This document shows, piece by piece, positions 36,157 to 47,236 of a stretch of 64,000 nucleotides of DNA. This DNA is from Paracoccus aestuarii (GTDB taxonomy: Bacteria > Pseudomonadota > Alphaproteobacteria > Rhodobacterales > Rhodobacteraceae): assembly GCF_028553885.1 (NCBI RefSeq), contig NZ_CP067169.1, positions 1,941,501-2,005,500 of the forward strand, read 5' to 3'. The position numbers were made by a program, and so were the translations under genes. The notes beneath the pieces are model-generated. The model searched no databases. It was not told where the DNA came from and saw nothing but the letters and a program-made list of their open reading frames with translations. The number at the start of each line of letters is the position of its first letter. Position 1 is the stretch's first letter.

Positions 36157-36239
36157 AGGGATGTTCCCCCGCCGCGGCATCCTGTCCGGAACCCCGCGAC
36201 GAAAGGCGGCGTTGGGAGGTCTCTGCGAAAGGTGTGGTC

Positions 36240-37148
36240 ATGGCGTCCTATGGAAATCTTCCCGCTCCCAGTCCCGAACAGGGTCTGAACCGGTATCTGC
36301 AGGAGATCCGCAAGTTCCCCCTGCTGGAGCCGGAACAGGAATACATGCTGGCCAAGGCCTGGGCCGACCACGAGGACAGCGAGGCCGCGCATCAGCTGGT
36401 CACCAGCCACCTGCGCCTGGCTGCCAAGATCGCCATGGGTTATCGCGGCTATGGCCTGCCCCAGGCCGAGGTCATCAGCGAGGCGAATGTCGGCCTGATG
36501 CAGGCGGTCAAGCGCTTCGACCCCGAGCGGGGCTTCCGTCTGGCGACCTATGCGATGTGGTGGATCCGCGCCTCGATCCAGGAATACATCCTGCGGTCCT
36601 GGTCGCTGGTCAAGATGGGCACCACCAGCGCGCAGAAAAAGCTGTTCTTCAACCTGCGCAAGGCCAAATCCAAGATCGGCGCGTTGGAGGAGGGCGATCT
36701 GCGCCCCGAGAACGTCGCCCAGATCGCCACCGAGCTGAACGTCACCCAGCAGGAGGTGATCGACATGAACCGCCGCCTGTCGGGCGGCGATGCCTCGCTG
36801 AATGCGCAGGTCGGGTCCGGCGATGGCGACAGCGCGGCACAGTGGCAGGACTGGCTGGAGGATACCGATGCCAACCAGGCCGAAAGCTATGCCGAATCCG
36901 AGGAGCTGGACACCCGCCGCCGCATGCTGGTCAGCGCCATGGACGTGCTGAACGACCGCGAGAAGGACATCCTGATGGAGCGCCGCCTGCGCGACGACCC
37001 GATGACGCTGGAGGATCTGTCCAGCCGTTACGGCGTGTCGCGCGAACGCATCCGCCAGATCGAGGTGCGCGCGTTCGAAAAGCTGCAGGACCGGATGCGG
37101 GCCTTGGCGCGCGAAAAGGGCATGTCCATCGCCGAAACGGCCGATTGA
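36240..37148 (+). CDS. rpoH: RNA polymerase sigma factor RpoH (sigma-32)
   Basis: The 302 residues have region 1.2/2 with EPEQEYMLAKAW, the -10-recognising RGFRLATYAMWWIRASIQE, the RpoH box QKKLFFNLRKAKSKI specific to heat-shock sigma factors, and region 4 SRYGVSRERIRQIEVRA. Directs heat-shock transcription; hsp20-DUF1150 in this window is a likely target. I use the ATG at 36240, 7 nt after GAAAGG. Confidence 0.96.
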   Translation: MASYGNLPAPSPEQGLNRYLQEIRKFPLLEPEQEYMLAKAWADHEDSEAAHQLVTSHLRLAAKIAMGYRGYGLPQAEVISEANVGLMQAVKRFDPERGFRLATYAMWWIRASIQEYILRSWSLVKMGTTSAQKKLFFNLRKAKSKIGALEEGDLRPENVAQIATELNVTQQEVIDMNRRLSGGDASLNAQVGSGDGDSAAQWQDWLEDTDANQAESYAESEELDTRRRMLVSAMDVLNDREKDILMERRLRDDPMTLEDLSSRYGVSRERIRQIEVRAFEKLQDRMRALAREKGMSIAETAD

Positions 37149-37211
37149 CCCTGCGGCTCAGGGGCTTATGGTCGGGCCAGCCCCCCGATCACCCCGGAAC
37201 CGACCTGCGCC

Positions 37212-38231
37212 ATGACTGCCCTGACCGAATTCCAGCGCCTCGAGGCGCAGGGCTCGTGGCGCGAGACCCCTGATGCCCGCGCGCGCGAGGTCATCGTGTC
37301 GGTGGGCGAGGCGACGCTGACCCTGATGGACCCGACCTCGGACAGGCCCTTGTCGCATTGGTCCCTGCCCGCCGTCGCCCGGCTGAACCCGGGTCGCCTG
37401 CCCGCGATCTATACCCCAAGCGCATCGGCCCCCGACGAGACGGTCGAGATCGACGACCCCCTGATGATCGAGGCGATCGAGCGCGTGCAGCGCGCCATCG
37501 CCACCCATCGCAAGGCCCCCGGCCGTCTGCGCGGGGTGGTGACGGTTCTGGCGGCGCTGGCAATGCTGGCGGCCTTGGTCGTCTGGCTGCCCGATGCGCT
37601 GATCCGGCACGCGGCCTCGATCGCGCCGCCCGCCCAGGCCCGTGCGATCGGCCATGCCATCCTGACCGACATGGAACGCAGCGCCGGCCCCGTCTGCCGC
37701 CGCAATTCCGGCCAGCAGGTGCTGGACTGGATCACGCCGCGTCTGCTGGGCGATGATGCGATGGTCCAGGTCGTGCCCGGCCCCCTGAACGGCGCGCTGC
37801 GCCTGCCGGGCGGGCTGTTCGTGCTGGGCCATGACCTGCTGGCGGCATCGCCCGGCCCCGAGGCCGGGGCGGGCCATCTGATCGCCGCATCGCTGGCGGT
37901 CGAGGATCGGCAGGTGACGCTGGACGCGCTGCGCCATGCGGGGCTGATGGCGTCGCTGCGGCTGATGACCTTGGGCACCCTGCCCCGCGAGGCGATGGCG
38001 GGTTTCGGCGAGGCGATGCTGGCCCAACCCAATCCGCGCCCCGACCTGGCCCTGATCCCCGCGGCCTTCGCGCAGCGCGGCCTGTCCACCGAACCCTATG
38101 CGCGCAGCATGGACCCGACCGGCGCGACCCTGATGCCGCTGATCGAGGCCGATCCGATGCGCGGCGCGCCCATGCGCGACATGCTGACCGACGCGCAATG
38201 GCTGGCGCTGCAGCAGATCTGCGCAGGCTGA
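37212..38231 (+). CDS. Membrane-anchored M48-like pseudoenzyme (Rhodobacteraceae hypothetical)
   Basis: The 339 residues have a cytoplasmic N-terminus of about 98 residues, one transmembrane helix (VVTVLAALAMLAALVVWL, about 101-120) and a large outer domain. The block ALRLPGGLFVLGHDLL resembles the strand before the zinc site in M48 peptidases, but where HExxH should follow the sequence reads GHLIAASLAVED. The protein thus looks like a peptidase relative without the zinc motif. It starts 63 bp after rpoH and may share its transcript. Function unknown. Confidence 0.7.
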   Translation: MTALTEFQRLEAQGSWRETPDARAREVIVSVGEATLTLMDPTSDRPLSHWSLPAVARLNPGRLPAIYTPSASAPDETVEIDDPLMIEAIERVQRAIATHRKAPGRLRGVVTVLAALAMLAALVVWLPDALIRHAASIAPPAQARAIGHAILTDMERSAGPVCRRNSGQQVLDWITPRLLGDDAMVQVVPGPLNGALRLPGGLFVLGHDLLAASPGPEAGAGHLIAASLAVEDRQVTLDALRHAGLMASLRLMTLGTLPREAMAGFGEAMLAQPNPRPDLALIPAAFAQRGLSTEPYARSMDPTGATLMPLIEADPMRGAPMRDMLTDAQWLALQQICAG

Positions 38232-38235
38232 TCCG

Positions 38236-38997
38236 TCAGACGAACTGTTCGCGCAGCAGGCGCTCGTCCAGCCCATGCCCCGGATCGAACAGCAGGCGGT
38301 GGCTGATGTCGCAGGCGCTGCGGATCTCGACCCGGGTGACGTGGCGGACGGACCGGCTGTCGGCATCGGCCATGACGGGGCGGCGTTCGGGGTTCAGCAC
38401 CTCGACCACCACCTCGGCATCCTTGGGCAGCAGCGCGCCGCGCCAGCGACGCGGGCGAAAGGGCGCGATGGCGGTCAGGGCCAGCACCTCGGATCCGATC
38501 GGCAGGATCGGCCCATGCGCGGAATAGTTGTAGGCGGTCGATCCCGCAGGGGTGGAAACCAGCGCCCCGTCGCAGACCAACTCCTCCATCCGCAGGCGGC
38601 CATCGACATGGATGCGCAGCTTGGCGGCCTGCGGGCCCTCGCGCAGCAGGCTGACCTCGTTGATGGCCAAGGCCTCGTGGCAGGTCTGGTCGGCGCAGGT
38701 GGCGCGCATGCGCAGCGGGTTGATCGTGGTCTCCTCGGCCAAGGACAGGCGGTCGGGCAGGTCATCCTCGGCATAGGCGTTCATCAAAAACCCCACCGTG
38801 CCGCGGTTCATGCCATAGACCGGCACCCCGCGCCCCCGCGTCGCATGCAGCGTCTGCAGCATGAACCCGTCGCCGCCAAGCGCGACCACCACATCGGCCC
38901 GCGCCGCATCGGCCTGGCCATAGCGGTCGATCAGCCGCGCCAGCGCCAGGCGGGCGGGTTCGGCATGGCTGGCGGTGAAATGCACGTTGGGCGTCAT
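38236..38997 (-). CDS. nadK: NAD kinase
   Basis: Phosphorylates NAD to NADP. The 253 residues contain GGDG (41-44), the NE motif [11 protein letters not shown], and the conserved [17 protein letters not shown]. The [11 protein letters not shown] start was taken from the first in-frame ATG. It is convergent with the M48-like gene (4-bp gap) and divergent from glyA. Confidence 0.95.
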   Translation of the reverse strand: MTPNVHFTASHAEPARLALARLIDRYGQADAARADVVVALGGDGFMLQTLHATRGRGVPVYGMNRGTVGFLMNAYAEDDLPDRLSLAEETTINPLRMRATCADQTCHEALAINEVSLLREGPQAAKLRIHVDGRLRMEELVCDGALVSTPAGSTAYNYSAHGPILPIGSEVLALTAIAPFRPRRWRGALLPKDAEVVVEVLNPERRPVMADADSRSVRHVTRVEIRSACDISHRLLFDPGHGLDERLLREQFV

Positions 38998-39171
38998 CGC
39001 GCCTGTCTCCCCTGATCGGCCCGCACCATCACGCGGGGCCGCGCCGATGACAAGCCCCGCGGGTCGCATGCCGCACCCCGGCGGTCGTTTTGTCACTTTC
39101 CGCATCCCGGACGTTGCGTTAGAAGGGCCCCCATCCGCAGCCGCCCCAGTCATGAAAAGGACGCGAGACCG

Positions 39172-40467
39172 ATGAACGCCCCCACCCGCGACAATGGTTT
39201 CTTCACCGAGGATCTGGCCAGCCGTGACCCCGACATCGCCCGCGCCATCACCCAGGAACTGGGCCGCCAGCGCGACGAGATCGAGCTGATCGCATCCGAA
39301 AACATCGTCAGCCGCGCCGTGATGGAGGCGCAGGGCTCGGTCCTGACCAACAAATATGCCGAAGGCTATCCGGGCAAGCGCTATTACGGCGGCTGCCAGT
39401 ATGTTGACATCGCCGAGACCCTGGCGATCGAGCGCGCCAAGGAGCTGTTCGGCTGCGAATATGCCAATGTCCAGCCCAACAGCGGCAGCCAGATGAACCA
39501 GGCCGTGTTCCTGGCCCTGCTGCAGCCCGGCGACACGTTCATGGGGCTGGACCTGAATTCCGGCGGCCACCTGACCCACGGATCGCCCGTCAACATGTCG
39601 GGCAAGTGGTTCAACGTGGTCAGCTATGGCGTGCGCCAGCAGGACCAGCAGCTGGACATGGAGGCGATCGCCGAAAGCGCCCGCCAGAACAAGCCCAAGC
39701 TGATCATCGCGGGCGGCACCGCCTACAGCCGCACCTGGGACTGGGCCGCCTTCCGCGCCATCGCGGACGAGGTCGGCGCCTATCTGATGGTCGACATGGC
39801 CCATATCGCCGGGCTGGTCGCGGGCGGGGCGCATCCCTCGCCGGTGCCGCATGCGCATGTGGTCACCTCGACCACGCATAAATCGCTGCGCGGACCGCGG
39901 GGCGGTCTGATCCTGACCAATGACGCCGAGATCGCCAAGAAGGTGAACAGCGCCGTCTTCCCCGGCCTGCAGGGCGGCCCCTTGATGCATGTGATCGCCG
40001 CCAAGGCCGTGGCCTTCGGCGAGGCGCTGCGCCCGGAATTCAAGACCTATGCCCAGCAGGTGGTCAAGAACGCCCAGGCCATGGCGGATGAGCTGATGAA
40101 GGGCGGCATCGACATCGTCTCGGGCGGCACCGACAACCATCTGTGCCTGGCCGACCTGCGCCCCAAGAAGGTGACCGGCAAGGCGACCGAGGCCGCCTTG
40201 GGCCGCGCTCATATCACCTGCAACAAGAACGGCGTGCCTTTCGACCCCGAAAAGCCCTTCGTGACCTCGGGCATCCGCTTGGGCGCCCCCGCCGGCACCA
40301 CCCGCGGCTTCGCCGAGGCCGAGTTCCGCCAGATCGCCCGCTGGATCGTCGAGGTCGTGGACGGCCTGGCCGCCCATGGCGAGGACGGCAATGCCGAGAT
40401 CGAGGCCCGCGTCGCGGCCGAGGTCAAGGAGCTCTGCGCGCGCTACCCGCTCTATCAGGGGATGTGA
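39172..40467 (+). CDS. glyA: Serine hydroxymethyltransferase
   Basis: PLP enzyme interconverting serine and glycine with tetrahydrofolate. It has 431 residues. The PLP lysine is Lys237 in [31 protein letters not shown] and YGGCQYVD are standard. AAAAGGA lies upstream of the ATG and a strong terminator follows. The 174-bp upstream gap shows no riboswitch I could recognise. Confidence 0.97.
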   Translation: MNAPTRDNGFFTEDLASRDPDIARAITQELGRQRDEIELIASENIVSRAVMEAQGSVLTNKYAEGYPGKRYYGGCQYVDIAETLAIERAKELFGCEYANVQPNSGSQMNQAVFLALLQPGDTFMGLDLNSGGHLTHGSPVNMSGKWFNVVSYGVRQQDQQLDMEAIAESARQNKPKLIIAGGTAYSRTWDWAAFRAIADEVGAYLMVDMAHIAGLVAGGAHPSPVPHAHVVTSTTHKSLRGPRGGLILTNDAEIAKKVNSAVFPGLQGGPLMHVIAAKAVAFGEALRPEFKTYAQQVVKNAQAMADELMKGGIDIVSGGTDNHLCLADLRPKKVTGKATEAALGRAHITCNKNGVPFDPEKPFVTSGIRLGAPAGTTRGFAEAEFRQIARWIVEVVDGLAAHGEDGNAEIEARVAAEVKELCARYPLYQGM

Positions 40468-40489
40468 TCGCAAGGCGATCGGTCCGGGG

Positions 40490-40520
40490 GCCCGCCGCGC
40501 ATTCCGCGGCGGGCCTTTTT
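40490..40520 (+). terminator. Intrinsic terminator of glyA
   Basis: Ten-bp stem GCCCGCCGCG / CGCGGCGGGC with a 5-nt loop, then C and TTTTT (40516-40520). It abuts the stop of the convergent enoyl-CoA hydratase gene. Confidence 0.9.
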
Positions 40521-41302
40521 CATGCCTGCCAAGCGGGCTTGCGGCGGTCGAAGAAGGCGGCGATGCCTTCCGGCGCCTCGGTGCCTTCCCAGACCGCGAC
40601 CAAGCGGTCGATGCTGTCCTCGATCACATCGCGGTCAATGCGCGGCCCGAGCGCGCGGCACTGGGCCTTGGCGGCGGCCACCGCGCCGGGGGCGGCCTGC
40701 AGAAAGGGCGCGACCTCGGCCTCGACGGCGGCGTCCAAGGCATCCGGGGTGGTGACACGGGCCACCAGGTTCAGCGCCTGCGCCTCGGCCGCATCGAAGA
40801 GGCGCGCGGAAAAGAACACCCGCCGGGCCGCAGGCTCGCCCATGCGGGCCAGGACATAGGGGCCGATCGTCGCCGGGATCAGCCCGAGCCGCACCTCGGT
40901 CAGCCCGAACCGCGCCTGGTCCGCGGCGATGACGATATCGCTGACCGCCATCATCCCCACCCCGCCGCCAAAGGCATTGCCCTGGACCCGCGCGATGACC
41001 GGCTTGGGGATCAGGTTCAGCGCCGACAGCATGCCGGCCAGCGCCCGCGCGCCCTCGCGGCGGGTGGCCTCGTCAGCCTGCATCTGCTGGCGCATCCAGC
41101 CCAGATCGCCGCCCGCGCAGAAGCTGGCGCCCTCGGCCGCCAGGATCACCACGCGCACGCGGGGATCCGCGCCCAGATCGGCGGCGGCCTGGGTCAGCTC
41201 GTCCATCATCGGGCGCGACAGGGCGTTGTGCTTGTCGGCGCGGGCCAGCCACAGGGTGGCCACGCCGCGGTCATCGGTGTCGATGCGGATCGTCTCAGGC
41301 AT
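40520..41302 (-). CDS. liuC: Methylglutaconyl-CoA hydratase (enoyl-CoA hydratase family)
   Basis: The 260-residue crotonase-fold protein has the oxyanion-hole motif [13 protein letters not shown] and [19 protein letters not shown]. Its place at the 3' end of the liu cluster, overlapping the HMG-CoA lyase gene by 8 nt, makes it the 3-methylglutaconyl-CoA hydratase of leucine degradation. Specificity rests on context. Confidence 0.88.
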   Translation of the reverse strand: MPETIRIDTDDRGVATLWLARADKHNALSRPMMDELTQAAADLGADPRVRVVILAAEGASFCAGGDLGWMRQQMQADEATRREGARALAGMLSALNLIPKPVIARVQGNAFGGGVGMMAVSDIVIAADQARFGLTEVRLGLIPATIGPYVLARMGEPAARRVFFSARLFDAAEAQALNLVARVTTPDALDAAVEAEVAPFLQAAPGAVAAAKAQCRALGPRIDRDVIEDSIDRLVAVWEGTEAPEGIAAFFDRRKPAWQA

Positions 41303-42158
41303 CGGGACGCTTTCTGAGGCTGCGGGCGAAATCGGCGGCCCGGCGGATGGCGGCCCTGTCCAGGCCGTGGTCATAGCCCCGGGCGGCCAGATGGTCGGCC
41401 AAGGCCTCGGTCGCGACATTGCCCGCAGCGCCGGGCGCATAGGGACAGCCCCCCAGCCCCCCCACCGCCGCGTCGAAGACCCGCAGCCCGCGCGCCAGGC
41501 TGGCATCGACATTGGCCAGCGCCCGCCCGGCCGTGTCGTGGTAATGCCCGGCCAGCCGGTCGGCGGGCAGCTCCTCCAGCACGGCGGCCAGCATCGCGTC
41601 TATGGCCTCCGGGCGGGCCTGGCCGATCGTGTCGCCCAAACTGATCTGGTCGCAGCCCATGTCGCGCAGGGCGGCGGCGACGCGGGCCACCGCATCGGGC
41701 GGGGTCGGCCCGTCGAAGGGGCAATCCGTCACCACGCTGACATAGCCGCGCAGGCCAACCCCGTCGGCCCGCGCCTGCGCCGCGACGGGTTCCATCCGCG
41801 TCAGGCTGTCGGCGATCGAGGCGTTCAGGTTCGCCCGGCTGAACCCTTCCGAGGCGCTGGCAAAGACCGCCACCATGTCCGCCCCCGCCGCCCGCGCCGC
41901 GTGATAGCCGCGCAGGTTCGGCGTCAGCGCCGCATAGCGGACGCCCGCCCGCCGCGCGATCCCGGCCATGACCTGCGCGCCGTCGGCCATCTGCGGCACC
42001 CAGGCCGCGGGGACGAAGCTGGTCACCTCGATATGCGCGAAGCCCGCGGCCGACAGCATGTCGACCAGCGCGATCTTGTCGGCGGCGGGGATCAGCCGCG
42101 CCTCGTTCTGCAGCCCGTCGCGGGGGCCCATCTCGAAAATCTCGACCCGCTCAGCCAT
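41295..42158 (-). CDS. liuE: Hydroxymethylglutaryl-CoA lyase
   Basis: Cleaves HMG-CoA to acetyl-CoA and acetoacetate, the last step of leucine degradation. It has 287 residues. GPRDGLQNEARL (catalytic Arg-Asp) opens the TIM barrel, and GGLGGCPYAPGAAGNVATE is the family signature with the active Cys. Overlaps liuD and liuC by 8 nt each. Confidence 0.95.
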   Translation of the reverse strand: MAERVEIFEMGPRDGLQNEARLIPAADKIALVDMLSAAGFAHIEVTSFVPAAWVPQMADGAQVMAGIARRAGVRYAALTPNLRGYHAARAAGADMVAVFASASEGFSRANLNASIADSLTRMEPVAAQARADGVGLRGYVSVVTDCPFDGPTPPDAVARVAAALRDMGCDQISLGDTIGQARPEAIDAMLAAVLEELPADRLAGHYHDTAGRALANVDASLARGLRVFDAAVGGLGGCPYAPGAAGNVATEALADHLAARGYDHGLDRAAIRRAADFARSLRKRPDA

Positions 42159-44076
42159 CCTCGGGCTCCAGCCGGATCAGGGGGGCGCCGGCCTCGACCT
42201 GATCGCCCGCGGCCACCAGCACCTCGGCCACGACGCCGTCGCGCAGCGCGGTCAGGGCATGTTCCATCTTCATCGCCTCCAGCACGGCCAGGCGGTCGCC
42301 GGCGCGCACGGCCTGGCCCGCGGCCACGTCCACCGCGCGCACCAGCCCCGGCATGGGCGACCGCGTCAGCCCGTCGCCGCCGCCATCCGCGCCTTGGCGG
42401 TCCAAGGGGTCCAGCGCGGTCAGATGCACGACCCGCCCGCCGAAGACGCTGATCCCCGCATCATGCGCCACGATCCGGTCGCGGCAGAGATCGCCATCCA
42501 CCCACCAGCGCCCGCCCTGCCAGCGGACCTCGTGCGGGCGGTCCAGCGTGACGCGGGCGGCGCCGGGGCCCAGAACCTCCAGCAGGGCCTGGCCACCATC
42601 CCATGTCACGGTCCGGCGCAGCGGCTGCCACAGGGTCACGCCCCCGCGCCTGCCCGGATCGGCCAGACCGGCCAGGCCGATCACCCCCAGCACCATGGCC
42701 CGGGCATCGCCATCGGGCTGGGCCAGCAGGGCATTCATGTCGCGGGCGATCAGGCCGGTATCGACATCGCCGCGCCTAAAGCCCGGATGGCGGGCCAAGG
42801 CGATCAGGAAGTCGATATTGGTGACCGACCCCGCGACCTCGGTATCGACCAGCGCGCGTTCCAGCGCCTGCAGCGCCACGGCGCGGGTCGGGCCATGCGT
42901 CACCACCTTGGCGATCATCGGATCATACCAGGGGCTGATCACGTCGCCGGGCCGCACCCCTGTCTCGATCCGCGCGGCATCGGGAAAGCGCAGATGCGCC
43001 AGCCGCCCCGTGGCAGGCAGGAACCCCGCCGGCACGTCCTCGGCATAGAGCCGCGCCTCGAAGGCATGGCCGGTGACCGTGATCTCCTCCTGTCGGGCGG
43101 GCAGGGATTCGCCGCTGGCCACGCGCAGCTGCCATTCGACCAGGTCGATGCCGGTGATCGCCTCGGTCACGGGGTGTTCCACCTGCAGGCGGGTGTTCAT
43201 CTCCATGAACCAGAAGCCGTCGGGGCGCAGGCCGTCGGCGCCGTCCACGATGAATTCGATCGTGCCTGCCCCGGCATAGCCGATCGCCTCGGCGGCGCGC
43301 ACGGCGGCGTCGCCCATGGCGCGGCGGACCTCCGGCGTCATGCCGGGGGCCGGGGCCTCCTCGATCACCTTCTGGTGGCGGCGCTGCAGCGAACAGTCGC
43401 GTTCGTAGAGATGCACGGCGCGGCTGCCGTCGCCGAAGACCTGCATCTCGATATGGCGGGGCTGGAGGATGTATTTCTCGATCAGCACGGCGGGGTTGCC
43501 GAAGGCGCCCTGCGCCTCGGCCCGCGCGCTGTTCAGCGCCTCGGCAAAGCGGGCGGGGTCGTCGACGCGCCGCATCCCCTTGCCGCCGCCGCCCGCCACG
43601 GCCTTGATCAGCACCGGATAGCCGATCCGCGCGGCCTGATCCGCCAGATGGCCCGGGTCCTGATCCGTGCCGTGATAGCCCGGCACGACCGGCACGCCCG
43701 CCTGTTCCATCAGCGCCTTGGCGGCATCCTTCAGCCCCATCGCCCGGATCGCATCGGCCGAGGGGCCGATGAAGACCAGCCCCGCCGCGGTGACGGCATC
43801 GACGAAATCCGGGTTCTCGGACAGAAAGCCATAGCCCGGATGGATCGCCTGCGCCCCCGTGGCGCGCGCCGCCGCGATGACCCGGTCGCCGCGCAGATAG
43901 CTGTCGGCGGGGGCCGGGCCGCCCAGATGCACCGCCTCGTCGGCCATCTCGACATGGCGGGCGGCGCGGTCGGCATCGGAATAGACGGCGACCGTCGCCA
44001 CCCCCATCCGGCGGCAGGTGTCGATGACGCGGCAGGCGATCTCGCCGCGATTGGCGATCAGGATCTTGTCGAACAT
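42151..44076 (-). CDS. liuD: Methylcrotonyl-CoA carboxylase alpha (biotin) subunit
   Basis: The 641 residues include biotin carboxylase (FDKILIANRGEIACRVI; AGGGGKGMR ATP-grasp loop) and a C-terminal biotinyl domain with VLEAMKMEHAL as the biotin lysine. Carboxylates methylcrotonyl-CoA with LiuB. Start chosen at MFDKILIANRG. Overlaps liuE by 8 nt; 10 bp after liuB. Confidence 0.95.
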   Translation of the reverse strand: MFDKILIANRGEIACRVIDTCRRMGVATVAVYSDADRAARHVEMADEAVHLGGPAPADSYLRGDRVIAAARATGAQAIHPGYGFLSENPDFVDAVTAAGLVFIGPSADAIRAMGLKDAAKALMEQAGVPVVPGYHGTDQDPGHLADQAARIGYPVLIKAVAGGGGKGMRRVDDPARFAEALNSARAEAQGAFGNPAVLIEKYILQPRHIEMQVFGDGSRAVHLYERDCSLQRRHQKVIEEAPAPGMTPEVRRAMGDAAVRAAEAIGYAGAGTIEFIVDGADGLRPDGFWFMEMNTRLQVEHPVTEAITGIDLVEWQLRVASGESLPARQEEITVTGHAFEARLYAEDVPAGFLPATGRLAHLRFPDAARIETGVRPGDVISPWYDPMIAKVVTHGPTRAVALQALERALVDTEVAGSVTNIDFLIALARHPGFRRGDVDTGLIARDMNALLAQPDGDARAMVLGVIGLAGLADPGRRGGVTLWQPLRRTVTWDGGQALLEVLGPGAARVTLDRPHEVRWQGGRWWVDGDLCRDRIVAHDAGISVFGGRVVHLTALDPLDRQGADGGGDGLTRSPMPGLVRAVDVAAGQAVRAGDRLAVLEAMKMEHALTALRDGVVAEVLVAAGDQVEAGAPLIRLEPEDG

Positions 44077-44086
44077 GGCGTTCCCC

Positions 44087-45691
44087 TCACATCCGGAACA
44101 GGCCGAAGCGCGTCGGCTCGATGGGCGCATTCAGGCTGGCGCGCAGGGACAGGGCCAGCACCTCGCGCGACAGGCGCGGATCCACGATCCCGTCATCCCA
44201 GAGCCGCGCCGAGGCATAGAGCGGGTGGCTCTGCCGTTCGAACATCTCGATGGTGGGGCGCTTGAATTCGGCCTCCTCCTCGGCCGACCATTGGCCGCCC
44301 GCGCGTTCGATCCCGTCGCGGCGCACCGTGGCCAGCACGCCCGCCGCCTGTTCGCCGCCCATGACGCTGATCCGGCTGTTGGGCCAGGTCCACAGGAAGC
44401 GGGGGCTGTAGGCCCGGCCCGACATGCCGTAATTGCCCGCGCCGAAGCTGCCGCCGACCAGCATGGTGATCTTGGGCACATTGGTGGTGGCCACCGCCGT
44501 GACCATCTTGGCGCCGTGCCGCGCGATGCCTTCGTTTTCATATTTGCGGCCGACCATGAAGCCGGTGATGTTCTGCAGGAAGACCAGCGGGATGCCGCGC
44601 TGGCTGCACAGTTCGATGAAATGCGCGCCCTTCTGCGCGGCCTCGGAAAACAGCACGCCATTATTGGCGACGATGCCCACGGGGCAGCCCTCGACATGGG
44701 CAAAGCCCGTCACCAGCGTCTCGCCGAAGCGCGCCTTGAACTCGTCGAAGCGCGATCCGTCGACGATCCGGGCGATCACCTCGCGGATGTCATAGGGGGT
44801 GCGCAGATCGGCGGGCACGACGCCCAGGATCTCGGCCGGATCGTAGGCGGGGGGTTCGGGCGATTGCCACAGCACTGTGTCGGGCATGCGCCGGTTCAGA
44901 TGGCTGACGGCGCGGCGCGCCATGGCCAGGGCATGGGCGTCATCCTCGGCCAGGTAATCGGCCACGCCGGACAGGCGGGTATGCACGTCGCCGCCGCCCA
45001 GATCCTCGGCGGTGACGACCTCGCCCGTCGCGGCCTTGACCAAGGGGGGACCGGCCAGAAAGATCGTGCCCTGCCCGCGCACGATGATGGTCACATCCGA
45101 CATGGCGGGCACATAGGCCCCGCCGGCGGTGCAGGATCCCATGACCACGGCGATCTGAGGGATGCCCTTGGCCGACATCCGCGCCTGGTTGAAGAAGATG
45201 CGCCCGAAATGGTCGCGGTCGGGGAACACCTCGTCTTGGTTGGGCAGGTTCGCGCCGCCGCTATCGACCAGATAGAGGCAGGGCAGATGGCATTCCTCGG
45301 CGATCTCCTGCGCGCGCAGGTGTTTCTTGACCGTCATTGGGTAATAGGTGCCGCCCTTGACCGTCGCGTCATTGGCCACGACCATCACCTGCTGGCCATG
45401 GACAAGGCCCACGCCCGCGATCACCCCCGCCGCAGGGGCCGCGCCGTCATACATGCCATGCGCGGCGGTCGCGCCCACCTCCAGGAAGGGCGAGCCGGGA
45501 TCCAGCAGGTTCGCCACCCGTTCGCGCGGGGGCATCTTGCCGCGGCTGGTGTGACGTTCCAACGCCTTGGGGCCGCCCCCGGCGGCGGCGGCCTGGGCGG
45601 CCTCGCGCACCTGGTCCAGCATGGCCAGATGGGCCTCGCGATTGGCGCGGAAGGCGTCCGAGGAGGGTAGCGCGGCAGAGCTCAGTTTCAT
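44087..45691 (-). CDS. liuB: Methylcrotonyl-CoA carboxylase beta (carboxyltransferase) subunit
   Basis: The 534 residues form tandem crotonase-like carboxyltransferase domains. [20 protein letters not shown] near residue 50 and [19 protein letters not shown] are typical of MccB/LiuB. Partner of LiuD. Its ATG overlaps the upstream ligase TGA (ATGA). Confidence 0.95.
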   Translation of the reverse strand: MKLSSAALPSSDAFRANREAHLAMLDQVREAAQAAAAGGGPKALERHTSRGKMPPRERVANLLDPGSPFLEVGATAAHGMYDGAAPAAGVIAGVGLVHGQQVMVVANDATVKGGTYYPMTVKKHLRAQEIAEECHLPCLYLVDSGGANLPNQDEVFPDRDHFGRIFFNQARMSAKGIPQIAVVMGSCTAGGAYVPAMSDVTIIVRGQGTIFLAGPPLVKAATGEVVTAEDLGGGDVHTRLSGVADYLAEDDAHALAMARRAVSHLNRRMPDTVLWQSPEPPAYDPAEILGVVPADLRTPYDIREVIARIVDGSRFDEFKARFGETLVTGFAHVEGCPVGIVANNGVLFSEAAQKGAHFIELCSQRGIPLVFLQNITGFMVGRKYENEGIARHGAKMVTAVATTNVPKITMLVGGSFGAGNYGMSGRAYSPRFLWTWPNSRISVMGGEQAAGVLATVRRDGIERAGGQWSAEEEAEFKRPTIEMFERQSHPLYASARLWDDGIVDPRLSREVLALSLRASLNAPIEPTRFGLFRM

Positions 45692-47235
45692 CGGGCGGTC
45701 TCCTCGGCCAAGGCCAGTTGTCGCAATTCGCGCCGCATCACCTTGCCGGTGACGGTCAGGGGCAGCGCGTCCAGAAAGGCGATCTCTCGCGGATAGGAAT
45801 GGGCGGCGCAGAGCCGTCGGGCATGGTCCTGCAACTCAGCGGCCAGCGCGTCCGAGGGCGCATGGCCCGCGCGCAGGACGACATAGGCCTTGACGATCTC
45901 GGTCCGGATCGGGTCGGGCTTGCCGATCACCCCCGCCTGCGCGACGGCGGGATGGCGCAGCAGGCAATCCTCGATCTCCGACGGGCCGATGCGGTAACCG
46001 GCGGATGTGATCACGTCGTCGTCGCGGCCCTTGAAGCGGATGTATCCGTCCTGGATCACGCCCCGGTCCCCGGTCACCATCCAGTCGCCGCGGAACTTGG
46101 CCGCCGTCGCATCAGCGTTCCGCCAATAGCCCAGCATCATCGACCCCGCGCCGCGACGGATGGCGATGTCGCCCTCGGCATCCGTGGGTTGGCCCGCATC
46201 GTCGATCACGGCCACGTCGAATCCGGGCACGGCCTTGCCGATGGCACCGGGGCGCGGCGGAAACATCGCCGAGGCCGAGGATGCGACCATGTTGCATTCC
46301 GTCTGGCCGTAGAATTCGTTGATGGTCAGCCCGAAGGCCTCGCGCCCCCAATCCAGCATCGGCGCGCCGAGCGTCTCGCCCCCGGATGCGACGCTGCGCA
46401 GCCCCGGCAGGGTGACCCCCGCGGCCTTCAGCATCTTCAGCGCGGTCGGCGGAAAGAAGACGTTGCGGATGGCGCAATCCGCGATCAGCCGGGCCACGGC
46501 ATCCGGGTCGAATTTCGGCATCCGGGCGGCCACGACCGGCACCCCGAGCGCCAGCCCCGGCATCGCCACATCGAACAGCCCGCCAATCCAGGCCCAGTCC
46601 GCGGGCGTCCAGATCACGTCGCCGGGCTGGCCCAGCAGGTCATGCGACATCTCGACCCCGGGCAGGTGGCCGGTCAGCATCCGGTGCCCGTGCAGCGCGC
46701 CCTTGGGCGCCCCCGTCGTGCCGGAGGTGTAGATGATCACCGCCGGATCCTCGGGGCCGGTGGGGCGCGTGGCGAAGGGGCCGGCATCGGCCAGGCCGTC
46801 CTCGGGGACGATCACGCGCAGATGGGGGAACGGGGCCAGCATGGCGCGCCCCTCCGGGTCGGTGATGACGGTCGTGACGCCCGCATCGGTCAGCCGCAGG
46901 TCCAGCGCGTCGGGCCCGAAGAGCTTGAACAGCGGCACCGAGATCGCCGCCGATTTCCACACCGCCAGATGCGCCGCCGCCGTCCAGGCCGATTGCGTCC
47001 GAAGCACCCCCACCCGGTCGCCCGCAGCCGCCCCGATCGCATGGGCCAGCCGGGCGGTCATCGCGGCCAGCGCGCCGAAGGTCACCGGCCGGGGCGCGCC
47101 GTCATGCTCGATGATCGCCACGCGGTCCGGCGCATGGGCCAGGCATTGATCGGCCATGTTCAGCCGGTCGGGCAAGGTCCAGCGGAAATCCCGGCGCAGC
47201 CGCGCATGGTCGGCGTGATGCAGCAGCCGCGCCAT
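45688..47235 (-). CDS. AMP-dependent acyl-CoA synthetase in the leucine cluster
   Basis: The 515 residues show the adenylate-forming fold: ATP loop [19 protein letters not shown] near residue 170, [13 protein letters not shown], and C-terminal [14 protein letters not shown]. It is shorter than typical acetoacetyl-CoA ligases and resembles medium-chain/acyl-CoA synthetases. In liu clusters such a ligase is often thought to activate acetoacetate or branched acids; substrate not provable here. Overlaps liuB by 4 nt. Confidence 0.83.
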   Translation of the reverse strand: MARLLHHADHARLRRDFRWTLPDRLNMADQCLAHAPDRVAIIEHDGAPRPVTFGALAAMTARLAHAIGAAAGDRVGVLRTQSAWTAAAHLAVWKSAAISVPLFKLFGPDALDLRLTDAGVTTVITDPEGRAMLAPFPHLRVIVPEDGLADAGPFATRPTGPEDPAVIIYTSGTTGAPKGALHGHRMLTGHLPGVEMSHDLLGQPGDVIWTPADWAWIGGLFDVAMPGLALGVPVVAARMPKFDPDAVARLIADCAIRNVFFPPTALKMLKAAGVTLPGLRSVASGGETLGAPMLDWGREAFGLTINEFYGQTECNMVASSASAMFPPRPGAIGKAVPGFDVAVIDDAGQPTDAEGDIAIRRGAGSMMLGYWRNADATAAKFRGDWMVTGDRGVIQDGYIRFKGRDDDVITSAGYRIGPSEIEDCLLRHPAVAQAGVIGKPDPIRTEIVKAYVVLRAGHAPSDALAAELQDHARRLCAAHSYPREIAFLDALPLTVTGKVMRRELRQLALAEETAR

Positions 47236-47236
47236 G

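Noticed and set aside
38998..39171. Glycine or tetrahydrofolate riboswitch upstream of glyA
   Set aside because: The 174-bp gap is long enough, but I could not recognise conserved riboswitch cores. A covariance-model search would settle it.
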